The notes under the pieces: generated by a model
What the model was told of the DNA's origin: nothing
Seen by the model: only the letters and a program-made list of their open reading frames with translations
Databases searched by the model: none
Source: Plantago major
Taxonomy: Eukaryota; Streptophyta; Magnoliopsida; Lamiales; Plantaginaceae
Direction: 5' to 3'
Assembly: GCA_026545765.1 (NCBI GenBank)
Contig: CM048843.1
Span: 14,971,200-15,035,199 of the forward strand
DNA length: 64,000 bases
Made by a program: the position numbers and the translations under genes
Shown: in pieces, positions 41,001 through 51,725 of the stretch
How the letters are laid out: each line of letters begins with the position of its first letter
Numbering within the stretch: position 1 is the first letter of the stretch

Positions 41001-43205
41001 CAACCTGGAAACGGCGGAATTCAGAAAGTTAGCAAAGGAAGTGCAGAAAAGGCCACTCCTTCCAATGCTCAGAAAGCCCCATCATCATCACCTTCAAAGT
41101 CTCATCAGAAAACCCAACAGGCAGAACAGAACGATATACTTGAAGAGATATCTGCCGCTGAGTTCAGGATTGAACAACTCAGAAAGGTGTTGGAAGAAGA
41201 AAAGAGAATCAACTTAGAGTGTCAAGCTCTTGTTGATGAAAATGAAGCCAAAATTCAAAATCTCAAAGAAGCTAACACCCAGGAATTGGCGCTCCTAGAT
41301 GAGCAAAGAAATCTAAAAGATGCCATTGTTGTCACAACTGCTGAAATAGATGCCATGGATGACAATGATGATGAAGAAGATGATGCTGAGACTGCATCAG
41401 AAAGACCTTCTACATCTTCTCAGAAGGCCAGCACACTTGATGGAAAGCAGAAAAAGGTTGTCAATCTGCAAACTATTCAAGAAAAAGATAATAAGAGTGA
41501 TGCTGAAAACAACCAAAACTTGATTACTGACGCAGAAGATGAGAGACTTGTCACTCAACATAAGAGAGCTCTACTTACTCCTCATATATTCTCTGCACCA
41601 AGTAGTTCAAGAAGTGAAGAGCACCGTGCCAGAAATAGTATCTTTTTGGAACTCAGAAAGACACTAATTGCTCAAGACACAGAAGTGCTAAAATCCGTCC
41701 CAGAAGAGATGAAGTCATTGGTTGCTGCGTTACTCAACAGAGCAACCAGCATAGCTCTCTCTCAGAAAGACCTAGGGTTGGTCAGGGATGAGGATTGTAA
41801 CAATGCTAATGCAGAACTCAATGAAGCCAGCCATGCTGTTTTGCAAGCCAACGCCATTCTTAGGCCACTTGAAGAGCTCAACATAAAGGAGCAGGAACTG
41901 GTTAAGCAGAACCACGAGCTGAAGAAAGAAATCCAAGAATTGGTCAGGGTGCACAATAATCTCAAGAAAAACTTTGACTCACTCTCTGAAGCTTATACCA
42001 TTATGAGTCAGTCATTCATGACTAAGGGGGAAGAAGAAGAGATGCCTCAGAAAGGTAGAGGAAGAAAGAGAAAACAATCTATGCCTCCCTCCTCAAGTCA
42101 ACTAGTCATCAAGAACACCGGAGATGCCCCTATTGAAGAAGTTGTTCCAGATCAACCAGCAAGAAGACTGGGAAGTATGGTCACTAGGGGAACCAAGTCC
42201 CTTAGGATCTCAAAAGGGAACAACCAGAATAATCCTGAAAAAGGAGAAGACCAAGAAGAAGGAGAAGTGAGAGACCAAGAAAGCTGCAAGCCTCCATTGT
42301 TGAACTTCAATATGATGATGAGGATGAATCTGATACAAATGAACATCCACTTCACAAGAGAAGAAGGCAAGCAAGCACCTCACAACCTCCTCTGGCAGCA
42401 ATGCCTTTGGCAACCAGAACTCCTTCTGGAAATACCAAGTCAATACAAGGAACTTCCACCAGCACAGCCCCAAGGCAGGAAGAAAGGGTTAGAGGATCTC
42501 CTGATAGAAGGCCACCCAACAGAAAAGCAAGAAGGGATTCCCAGTTTGGCAGAACAAACAGAGAAATTGTTCAAGAAAAGCTAACTGATGTCCACATTGA
42601 ATATGTGAAGACGAGTAATGAAGAGTCTTCATATAGGTGCATTCTGAACAAGAGAGGGTATTGGATTCTGGAACTACAACACTTACTTGTCAATAATAAG
42701 TTTCCAACTCCCATCCTCAACCAGATACTGAAATGGAGAGAAGGCTAGCCAGAATTGCTAAAATTTGAGCATCTTCATGCCTGGCTAAACTTTGAAGTAG
42801 AGAAGAGAAACGATGCCAGAAAGATAGACCTCTCCTTTGCCTGTCCTTACCCAAAGCCCGATGATGTACACAAGGTACGAAAAATGGATGGTAGCTACAG
42901 CAAGAAGAACAAACTAGGAGTTTCAACCTATGAGTCATTCTATATGACATTGGATGAATACCTAGATGATATACACTATCTGGAAGAAATATACAAATAT
43001 TTCAACCTATCTCAGCTGCAAGTAGACCATGCCTGGGTCTGGGGAAAATACTTCTGGGTCAAACATTTTCTGAGGAAAAATCATAAACTTGGCAAGAGTT
43101 ACCAAGAAATATGTGATTTGTCCAGAAAGACAGAACTCTCTGTCAGAAGGACTCTTTATGACTATGTCCAAGAATGCAGAAAAGTGGATGATTATGTCAA
43201 CTGAT
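38030..43205 (+). other. Env-like region of the Sirevirus fossil
   Basis: Starts MAPKKMTTKNPKAGSSTPAE. A largely hydrophilic region follows with acidic runs, long coiled-coil stretches (near 41140-41330 and 41850-41980) and a basic GRGRKRKQS motif. No membrane anchor is obvious, so 'env-like' is a positional name. 39.6-40.5 kb shows repeated short GT...AG intervals between similar small coding blocks. Several breaks. Confidence 0.7.
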
Positions 43206-43621
43206 CCAGAAAGGGTGCTGAAGAACTTGAGGTTTCTGAACCTAAGTTATTTTTGAAGACTTGAAGACTAGTATCTTAGAATGTTTACTTTGAGCTTGGA
43301 CTCTCCTGTTGTTCTAATTTACTTAGTATGTTTTGTTACTTTTTGTAATCTTGCTGATTGTCTCTGAATTTCTCTATCTGTAAAAGTTGCATCTCACTCT
43401 GTAAACTGTACCTTTCGGAAGATCATACTCTCAGAAACATTATAATAGATGACAACTTATCAGCAAAGATCACTTCTTGTGATTTGGTTGATGCTTACTT
43501 TCTGCACTTAATTCAACTAAAATTGAATATCATTTGAAATGATTAAGTGGCGGATTGTTTTCTCTTCCAGGATTATAAATTTGTAATAGGACTTTAAAAG
43601 ATAGTCATGGATGACTGATCA

Positions 43622-43635
43622 AAAAGGGGAAAATT
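43622..43635 (+). other. Polypurine tract of the Sirevirus fossil
   Basis: AAAAGGGGAAAATT directly before the 3' LTR; the plus-strand primer site expected in LTR elements. Confidence 0.75.
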
Positions 43636-45057
43636 TGTTAGGAATATCTGTTAGTATTTTGATAATTCATCACATGTTCTTATCTTTGCCAGAAAGGTGA
43701 TTAAGTACTCTTAGTTCACTTGAACATTGTAAAAGAGGAAATCACTGAGTATGATTAGTCTAGTAAATCTTGTATTAGGATTATAGGTCTCTGAATATAA
43801 TTTTTATTTCCAAGAAGACCATGAAAATCAATCCTAGCAATGGAGCTTTTCTGAAGATTACAAGACCGGAGATTGCACAAGATTTATGAAGACACCAAGG
43901 TTTAGTCTCACTCGAAAAGACTATGTCCTTAATCCTTTCTTAAGTGCATTTAGTTACTTTTGAAACATGATTCTGGAACATATGACATCATGAGTATGGA
44001 GCATACAAGCCATCAGAAAGGCTCATGTATCCGTTAAGACTAAAGGACAATGAACAGTACTATGCATTAAATGCATCGGCAGAAATGCTGCAAAAAGCAA
44101 GTCCTCTCTGAAGCAAGAGATAGTGACCTCTGAGTACATAGTTCAAAATATAAACGGATATAATTTGATAGAGAGCACAACGGATACAATTCAAACGCCT
44201 CTCAAATTTATCTATATATATCACACACTTAGATGCTTGAAGAACATACCTTAGAACGCTCTATCTTGCAAACTTACCATCAAGCAAAGTATTCTCTCAA
44301 GTACTCTACTACCCTTTCTGAAAGCTTTCTGTTGCTTGAAGAATCACTAGTAGTTCTAAGTTGTCCTGAACCTTAACAAGAGATTGTTATTCGTGAAAGA
44401 GTTGAACTATCAGATAACCTTTCTGAAGCTCATTCTCCAAAACGGACATCAATTACTTGGGTCAGTAAAGAGCAGATTGCCATACACTGAACAAGTGTAT
44501 TAAGTAGTCTTGTTCTATTAGGCTCTCTGGAAACATAGCTGAAAAGTTATACAAGAAGCCTCTCTGACAAACCTTATAACCAACACCATCAAGGCGTGGA
44601 GTAGAGGAAGTACTTGATTTGGGAAATCAGGGAATAACTCCAAGGTTATCTGAGTAGAGGAATTACTTAGCTCTAGGAGCTGGGGAATAACTCAGGGGGA
44701 ACATTTGGTTGGGAACCATTTGTTTAGGAATCTTAGAATAGGATTATTGTAAGGTGAACTCAATTATCTGTTCTAGTGAATTCTAGGTCTCAGAAAGACC
44801 GAAGTGGATTAGTTGGAGGATTACGCCACATCCAGATACCACTATACTTGTTGTGTTACTTACCTTCAGATTTATCTTCAAAGAAAGCACACACTTACTT
44901 ATTGTTTCTGCACTTACCTATCTTAAAGTCTTCCGCTCTCTGAATTTAAGTATCACAAACCCCCCCGGTTTCTGAGAAACTGTGTTTATCGACAAAAGTT
45001 TAAAAGACTATTCACCCCCCCCCCTAGTCTTTTACGTTGCCGTTATCTGGACCAACA
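43636..45057 (+). repeat. 3' LTR of the Sirevirus fossil
   Basis: Near-identical partner of 29719-31136, ending ACCAACA before the TATAC target duplication. Confidence 0.92.
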
Positions 45058-45239
45058 TATACACTTTTTGTTATGTAAACAATCTAGCGGGCGGGGCGCG
45101 GGTTGCACCACCCAACCCCCCACCCACCCATCAATTGACGGGTTATAAAAAATTTAACCCGTCTATTTTTTTTTAAAATTAATCGACGAGTGCGGGTAAG
45201 ATGCAGACGGGTCGGTCGGACGGCTTGTTTGCACAACCC

Positions 45240-45690
45240 CAGTCGTGATAAGGCAAAAAGACTTTAGAACAAGGGGGTTCAAGTGGCAGCTCCTACATGG
45301 ACGGTCTCAGCGATTCCTTTAGAGGAATGAATACAACTGAGGAGAAGAGTCTTGAGCTTAAGGTGAAGAAGATTGAGGAAAAGAAGCAAGCTGAGGCGAA
45401 GAGGCATGAGTTTGAGGAGAGGAAGCTTGAAGTGATGCGATTCAAGGTGGAGAAGAAGTCTGAGGATACTTTCTTAGAGTCAACTTCAAGCTGCTGCGTT
45501 GGGCAAGTACACAATGATGATCGACTTGCAAAACAAGTACGACAACTTGACACCGATGGAGCATGCTATCATGCAGAAGCTGAAGTCCGAGTTCGGAATG
45601 TGATTGCTTCCATGTCTGTTGTTGTGTGCTTTCATTTTATTTCAAGTAGGATTTCAATGTTGTTTGATATCGTGTGTTTTCATTTTTAAT
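45240..45690 (+). pseudogene. PIF ORF1-like protein, C-terminal part
   Basis: Reads KKTLEQGGSSGSSYMDGLSD, then a charged coiled coil (KKIEEKKQAEAKRHEFEERK, LEVMRFKVEKK), matching the C-terminal domain of NAM-associated/ORF1-type proteins. It resumes the frame interrupted at 29390. The right PIF end follows at 45932. Confidence 0.6.
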
Positions 45691-46025
45691 CATGTATTAG
45701 GACTGTACTGTTGTTTTGTTGTAACATAACTGCATGATTTTAATAAAAATTATAAAACGAGTTTTATAAATGCAATTTCATTAATTTCAACTTCTAAACA
45801 CTCTTATAATATGGTAAACATGTTTTAAAAAACACTATTCATGATGACCCATTGAACATAATTTTTCCAAATTCAATCGTCGTTTCAGCGGCCACTATTC
45901 ACTGCCGTCGCAATGGCCCAGTGAGAGTAGTCTTAATAAAACGGTGGTCAACTGTTACTTTAACTTACCAATTGCCCTACCAATGACACCCTAGGAAAAT
46001 TCGACCATGGTCTTATACCCAATTA

Positions 46026-46052
46026 CTAGTACTAACTCGTGGCGATGCCACG
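46026..46052 (-). mobile_element. Helitron-like 3' terminus
   Basis: On the minus strand the hairpin CGTGGC-ATC-GCCACG (46052-46038) is followed by AGTTAGTA and CTAG with a T after it, the CTRR|T pattern of Helitron ends. The 5' end was not found. Confidence 0.35.
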
Positions 46053-46511
46053 GTATAGTTTACTTTTAATAAGAAATAAATATGTGACGATTAAATAAAT
46101 TAATCGAGAAAATAAGATAGTCAAAATTCCTTGTAGACAACGTTGGTCGTGGTGTCGGTCGGTAGTCATTTTTCATCCAATATTATATCATTGAGTGTTT
46201 ATTTATGTTAACTATAGAGAATGTAAAAATAGGGTCCTACCGTACCCGACTTGTTAATTAGTAACAGGTGCATTTTTTTTTACAAAAAAATATATCCCTC
46301 AAACGGAATCAAAATAAAATACAAAAGTATACAACACAATCAATAGGGTTGTTCCCAACAATCTCGCGGTGATATGTGGTCACCCCACCACGCACACACA
46401 AAAATATTATACAAACATAATTTCACATGTTACTGTTGTTTTTTCCAACCCACCGGTTCTCAGCAACCCCGCGGTGGTATGCGTCACCCCACCAAAGACA
46501 CAAAAATTACC

Positions 46512-46860
46512 CGTTATGGATGAAGAAAGTAAAGAGAAGATAGAAAAAAGTTCCCCACCTAGAGAGCAACTCCCCCCCCCCCCCCAATCCCAGCCTGTCA
46601 TGGAGATCAAGAAAGTACAAAGAAGATCGAAGACAATCAAGACATTTTCCCCGCCTATAGAGTATCAGCTGATCCCCTCCCTGCCCCCTGCTAATTATTG
46701 AGATCAGGAAAGTAGAGAGAAGATCTAAGAGAGTTTTCCCACCTAGAGAGTATCAGATCCCCCAGGCCCGTTATGTATCAAGAAAGTAGAGAGAAGATCG
46801 AAGAGAGTTTCCTCGACCAGAGAGTATATGCAGACCCCCCCCCCCCCCCTCCGTCGGAAA
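46512..46860. repeat. Degenerate purine-rich tandem array
   Basis: About four units of 75-90 bp sharing AAGAAAGTAGAGAGAAGATC, then CCACCTAGAGAGTATCAG, then CCCAGGCCCGTTATG-like endings. Two further units lie at about 47280-47400. Confidence 0.65.
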
Positions 46861-47750
46861 AAATGTAGTTTTTACTAACTTAATCATAAAATGTTGCGGT
46901 CGAATCTTGTAACAAAGGTATGGAATGGGTTCGAGTATATACCAGATCGGACCTGAACATATTTCGATCGTAGAGAAGAGAAACCTTATACCTCATCCTA
47001 CCGATAGAATCTTATACATAAAGAAAATGAAATTGAAAGTCTTCACATGTAAAATGTTGTTGATAGACATGTAAAGATCAACACACCCCCAATTAGCTCA
47101 CGTGTGTCTCTTCTATCTTCTGGAACTTTAGCACGTCTAGTACACGATTCATAGAACATTCTTAGAAGATCAGTTGAAGGGACTATGTCAAGCATTGATC
47201 CAAAGGTACGCATTAACTTGGCATCAAAAATAAATTCATCCTGATTATATATTGTTTTGTAATTTTATAATCTAAAAAACTGAAATCAAAAAAGTAGAGA
47301 GAAGATCGAATTGAGTTTCCCCACCTATAGAGTATTAGATCCCCAGGCCCGTTATGGATCAAGAAAGTAGAGCGAAGATCGAAGGGAGTTTCTATGCCCC
47401 CTCCCCCCTGCGCCGGTAAAAAATGTACTTTTTACTAACTTAATCATAAAATATTACGCTCGGGTCTTGTAACAAAGGTGTGGAACGGGTTCGAGTATAT
47501 GCTAGACCGGACCTGAACATCATTATTTCGCACGGGGTTGAATTCGAGTTGGATAGAACCAGCCCTTCTGGACAGAGACCGTAGAGAAGAGAACCCTTAT
47601 ACCTCATGCTACCGATCAAATCTTATACATAAAGAAAAGGAACTTGAAAGTCTTCACATGTAAAATGTTATTGATAGACATGTAAAGATCAACACACCAC
47701 CAATTAGCTCATGTGTATCTCTTCTATATCCTAGAACTGAAAAAAGCATG
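46780..47750. repeat. Direct duplication, offset about 560 bp
   Basis: Copies at about 46780-47165 and 47290-47745 share TACTAACTTAATCATAAAAT, CTTGTAACAAAGGT and CTTCACATGTAAAATGTT in order. No LTR-like ends were confirmed. Confidence 0.65.
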
Positions 47751-47879
47751 TCTAGTAACATATATATACCACTATAACAATATATGCTAAAACGATCTTG
47801 GTGTGGATAATACAAATATACCAAACCAATATCATCATAAGAACACCAATAATATATGTGCTAAAACGTTACCCTCACG

Positions 47880-48180
47880 TTTAACTTGGCAAAGCTTAAT
47901 TCTCCATCAAATATCTGAATTTCTTTGAAAGTGAAATAAAGGGGCAAAGCTAAAATTTGTCGATTTAAGAGATCTAATTACCAAAGAACAATCCCTTTCA
48001 ATTACTACATGTTGCCACTCAAAATCTCGAATAAATTTTGTTCTTAATTTGACTGACCAACCTTCCGCATTTTCAGCAACCATAAGACATAAAAAAAAAA
48101 ATTTCACCAAGCAATAACATTGCCCTCATGATCCCTAGCAACAACACTAATACGTCCTCCTATTCGGACTCTGCTCAACT
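47880..48180 (-). pseudogene. Remnant of a LINE RNase H-like (RVT_3) domain
   Basis: Minus-strand frames give RIGGRISVVARDHEGNVIAW and, after a frame change, HVVIERDCSLVIRSLKSTNF, the typical RVT_3 pattern of plant non-LTR elements. A shorter related piece lies near 49060-49160. Confidence 0.6.
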
Positions 48181-48378
48181 GTATCAACATTTCACGTAGG
48201 ATGGCTGGAATTTGAATGAATCTGGTGGATTTAGCCCATCAACTTTATATATTACAGTATATTCAAATTAGTATAATAATTCAAAAAGTTTCACTAAATT
48301 TGTAATTCAAATTTAAATCATACTAATTCAATTTGAATCTGGTACGTACATGTGTCATTGTTTCAGTAGAAGGTGCAG

Positions 48379-48389
48379 GGTTCGAATCC
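48379..48389 (+). repeat. Pol III box B of a possible SINE
   Basis: GGTTCGAATCC is a perfect box B. Box A upstream is weak and no clear SINE ends were found, so only this motif is claimed. Confidence 0.35.
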
Positions 48390-48487
48390 CATTGGCGTAA
48401 GTTTCTCCCTTTTATTTATTATTTTTCAATATTTTCTCTGTTTTTTTTTTCAATCACAGATTTATTGGTTTATATAAAAACAACTCT

Positions 48488-48518
48488 TAACACACGTAGT
48501 GTGTTACGTAAATGCTAG
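48488..48518 (+). mobile_element. Helitron-like 3' terminus
   Basis: Perfect hairpin TAACACAC-GTA-GTGTGTTA, eight bases, then CTAG followed by T. The 5' terminus is not identified. Confidence 0.35.
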
Positions 48519-48654
48519 TATTTATTTATATATATATATAAATGCACAACTATTAGAGTTGTGCAATTGAGAACTTAATTTAAGTTAAATTGAACTGATT
48601 TGTGATACGCATGTAAATTAAACTTTAATTACAAAAAAAAATATGTTTTATTCA

Positions 48655-48860
48655 TTCTAATTCTAAGCCCTAACGCAACTCCAACAAAATCAATTCATCA
48701 TTAAAAAAACTCAATTTGTCTTCTCTAATTAAATTTCAAGCCCTAAATCAACCCCAACAGAATTAATTCATCATTAAAAAATCTTAATATGTCATCTCCA
48801 ATAAATTCAAAACCCTAATCGAACTTCAACAAAATCAATTCATCATTGAAGAAAAAAAAA
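48655..48860 (+). repeat. Three tandem units of about 73 bp
   Basis: Each unit has a CCCTAA motif, a CAAC-rich stretch and TCAATTCATCATT. Unit spacing at the last motif is 73 and 72 bp. Confidence 0.75.
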
Positions 48861-49229
48861 GCAACGATAACTAATATTTCTTCTCCATCATCTTTAATCA
48901 AACTGGAACAGATCAATCCGCACTATCCAAAATCTTAATTCAACTAAAAAAGACAATTCGTTATCAGAAACAACGATTGCACTTACCTTCATATACTTTT
49001 ATTATTATTTGTAATTAGATGTCACAATGACACGTTCACGTTATGTTATATAAGAACACCCAACTGATAATCTGAGCGCTAAAACATTAGCCTCACGTTT
49101 AACCTGGCAAAACATCATGGAACAAAATTCTCGCCCCCTATTCGGACTTTGCTCAACCGTAAAATCAAAATTTATAATTGAAAATCTAAATATCTATTAA
49201 TTTCTTGTTAAATAGATGTGTGGAGTATT

Positions 49230-49850
49230 AAATATTTAATAAATGCTCTATTTTTTAAATCCCATTATTTCATTTTATCTTCTTTAATAAATATATATTT
49301 TATTTTAGTGAATAAAATAATTTATTTAATTAATAATAATCATCTAGATTGGTGTCTATAGATTCGTCTTGTCATGGTGAATTCAAATATATGTTTACAA
49401 TATTTTTCGGAGTTTTGTAGAATAAATTTATATTAGATTTAATAAAAACTATATATGCAGCCAACATACAAAAAAAAAAAAAATAGTGGAAGATATACTG
49501 GTTGAAAATGCAACTAATTCCAAAAAATTCACGTTGATTGAATTTATTTAATAAATACTCTATTTTTAAATTTCCATTAATTCATTTTATCTTATTTAAT
49601 AAATTTATATTTTATTTTAATGAATAAAATGATTTCTTGAAATAATACTACTCAAGATTGATGTCTATGGATTCGTACTGTCACGGCAAATTCAAATATA
49701 TGTTCAAAATATTTTTTGAATTTTTGTAGATAAAGTTATATAAGATTTAATAAAAACTATATATGTAGACAACATACAAAAAATAATAATAAAATATATA
49801 TTGGCTAAAATATAACTAATTTTTACAAAATTTCACGTAAGACTGAATTA
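49230..49850 (+). repeat. AT-rich tandem duplication, period about 312 bp
   Basis: Two diverged copies share TTTAATAAAT.CTCTATTTTT, ATTCGT.CTGTCA-like, AATTCAAATATATGTT and ATTTAATAAAAACTATATAT in the same order. No gene. Confidence 0.75.
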
Positions 49851-50004
49851 ATCTGGTGGGGATGGATGGTTGGATTGGGTCTCACCTCTTCTTTATCACT
49901 ACATCGTTGGTGAGAGGTGAGGCGTAAAAAAAACCCTCAAACCAAACGGTCACTAATTCCATTTACAAAACCACTAGCTGAAAGTATGGCAGGGCAAAAC
50001 CGAC

Positions 50005-50390
50005 GGAGAGAAGCAGCACCTGGAGAAGTAGAGATTCCACTGCGGAGAGGAATGGAGATCCGATAAGCCTTCTTCATTCGAATCTGCTTCATTGACGGGT
50101 GGTTCAAAAGTCGATTTTTTCTGTAATTTTCATGGAGCTCAGCTCTACAGGAACCTCGTGAATCAGTTCTGAACAAGTGGAGCTTTTCGATCTGGTTGAA
50201 TGTTCATTTTTGTTCATTATTGTATCTATATTGTTGAATGTTGATTTTTGTTCATTATTATATCTGTGATTTCTCGTAATGTTAGCTCTGAAATCGGTTT
50301 TGTGTTATGTTGTTGTGAAAATCAGCCTGTTGCAGTCTCACGACTAGTAGTATAATTCAAATTAACATCCAATTTACCATCATCATCTCT
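50005..50390 (+). repeat. Duplicated block, copy B (partner 24170-24560)
   Basis: See copy A. It shares AATTTTCATGGAGCTCAGCT and GATTTCTCGTAATGTTAGCT. It lies on the 3' side of DEFL3 but is separated from it by the module repeats 50465-51560. Confidence 0.75.
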
Positions 50391-50464
50391 CTGTGTTCAG
50401 TCTTCATAGAGTTCCTCGAATTTTACTATCCTTATTTCCCAAAATCTCTTATTGTAAATAAATC

Positions 50465-51560
50465 AAATTCATGGATTAACACATACTAAACTTCTTGGAA
50501 GAGAAGAAATAAAATTGGGAAGGCATAGGATTGACCTTTTCAGGAGTTTCTTCTCTCAGATTAATCACCACAGCACTTTCCAGGCTTACTACTTTCATTC
50601 GTAAATAGTATGCGTCTATTAGTGCTGACAATAAGTATGTGGACTGGTGTATGTTTAGTTTATTTCAGCTGTACTATTTTTCTGTATGTTCTTACTTCTT
50701 AGTTTTGTGAGAAACTTATTGTGTGGAGATGAGTGTTGTTCTGCAGTTGACAACTGTTGTGCTAACATCTAATGGCTGTTTTCGCTCTTTGTGTGTAGGT
50801 TCTGAGGAAAGCTTGTTGGCGATGCTGGTAAGTTCTATATTGAAGAGCTTACTGAAGGGGTAGTGATCCTGCTCGCTTCAATGATTAGCAGAGAACTGCA
50901 ATCAGGAATGCAGGTTGAATTGCTGCATTTAGAGTGCCCGTTATAAACTAAACACAGCTGCATCACTAGCATATGGTTTTGATATGCTTGACGTTTCAGG
51001 TATGGATTTTGTATCTCTAACTTTTGATGTCCTGTTACTTGTTACATGGTACCTTATGATTTCCGAAGAAAATTGAATGTTGGCTGAATCTTTCTGGTAT
51101 ATCTTCATTAGATTATTTTGTTCTTCTACAGTTAGAAATGTTTCAAATTTTATGAAGGTTGCTGTTCAAATTTATAGATTTATATTATTTGCCATGTTGT
51201 TTTCAGATTTTTACTCGCCGTTTCTCCTCAAAGACAAACTTTTCAAACTAGAATTAGTAAATCAAGTTTGTGAATCAACATAACATATGCTAAATTACTT
51301 AAAAGAGAAGAAAATAGTAGTGGGAAGGCATAGGATTAGCCTTTTCAAGAGTTTCTTCTCGCAGATTAATCATAACAGCACTTTCCAGGCTTACTATTTA
51401 TGTAAATAGTAGGCGTCTATTAGCACTGACACTAGATATGTAGACTCGCATATGTTTGGTTTATTGAAGCTGTATACCTTTTGTTGTATGTTCATTCAGT
51501 TTTGTGAGAAACTAGTAAGAACATTGTATGTGGATGAGTTTGTTCTGGAGTTGAGAGTCG
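50465..51560 (+). repeat. Unclassified module repeats M1 (50465-51080) and M2 (51265-51560)
   Basis: M1 is full length and M2 is its 5' part. Shared blocks: GGGAAGGCATAGGATT, CTTTTCA.GAGTTTCTTCT, CACTTTCCAGGCTTACTA, GTCTATTAG..CTGACA. M1 also has GTGTAGGTTCTGAGGA and ends AGAAAATTGAATGTTG. No inverted ends or coding frame; they could be gene-derived, since M1 has splice-like borders. Confidence 0.65.
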
Positions 51561-51725
51561 AATAATAAATATTTAATGATGTTCTGTTTGGGATGCAACT
51601 ATCCTCCACCAATATTTTCAACAAACATAATTCCAAGCACATGATATTTTAACAGATGCTACATTGGCATGGATAATTCCAAGCACAAATTAATTGTTTT
51701 TCTATTTTCGTTTTTTGTATAAAAA

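Larger units (their letters stand above)
29719..45057 (+). mobile_element. Sirevirus-type Copia LTR retrotransposon, fossil copy
   Basis: 15.3 kb with LTRs 29719-31136 and 43636-45057 (TG...CA), target duplication TATAC on both sides (29714-29718 and 45058-45062), a tRNA-Met-type primer site, and a polypurine tract next to the 3' LTR. Domain order gag, protease/integrase, reverse transcriptase, RNase H defines Copia. The long extra region after pol with coiled-coil composition is the env-like region of the Sirevirus (SIRE/Maximus) lineage. The structure is complete end to end, but the frames carry roughly ten breaks, so it looks dead. By eye the LTRs differ at a few percent of positions or less, suggesting an age around one million years at usual plant rates. 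Confidence 0.9.
29391..45231. mobile_element. hAT-like element interrupted by the Sirevirus fossil
   Basis: The left piece (29391-29718) starts with a G run and carries GCGGGT and AACCCGAC-type motifs. The right piece (45058-45231) carries GCGGGCGGGGCGCGGG and GACGGGTCGGTCGG and ends in AACCCC. This composition is common in plant hAT MITEs. The 8-bp duplication is not clear (about 5 of 8 bases agree), so the limits are approximate. Confidence 0.35.
26860..45932 (+). mobile_element. PIF/Harbinger-type element, split by later insertions
   Basis: Ends GACCACTCCCAT (left) and the inverse of GACTACTCTCAC (right), flanked by the 3-bp duplication TTA (26857-26859 and 45933-45935). It carries a Myb/SANT-like ORF1 (27240-27717 and, past the insertions, 29093-29390 and about 45232-45690) but no DDE transposase, so it is non-autonomous. 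Without the nested elements it would be about 3.2 kb. Nested inside are a solo LTR, a hAT-like element and a Sirevirus fossil. Confidence 0.6.
45936..47879. other. Gene-free repeat region
   Basis: No gene recognised. It contains a Helitron-like end (46026-46052), a purine-rich tandem array (46512-46860) and a larger direct duplication (about 46780-47165 and 47290-47745). C homopolymers occur near 46570 and 46838. Confidence 0.5.

Noticed and set aside
38030-43205. A true envelope gene
   Set aside because: No signal peptide or membrane anchor is evident; only the lineage-typical position supports the env-like name.
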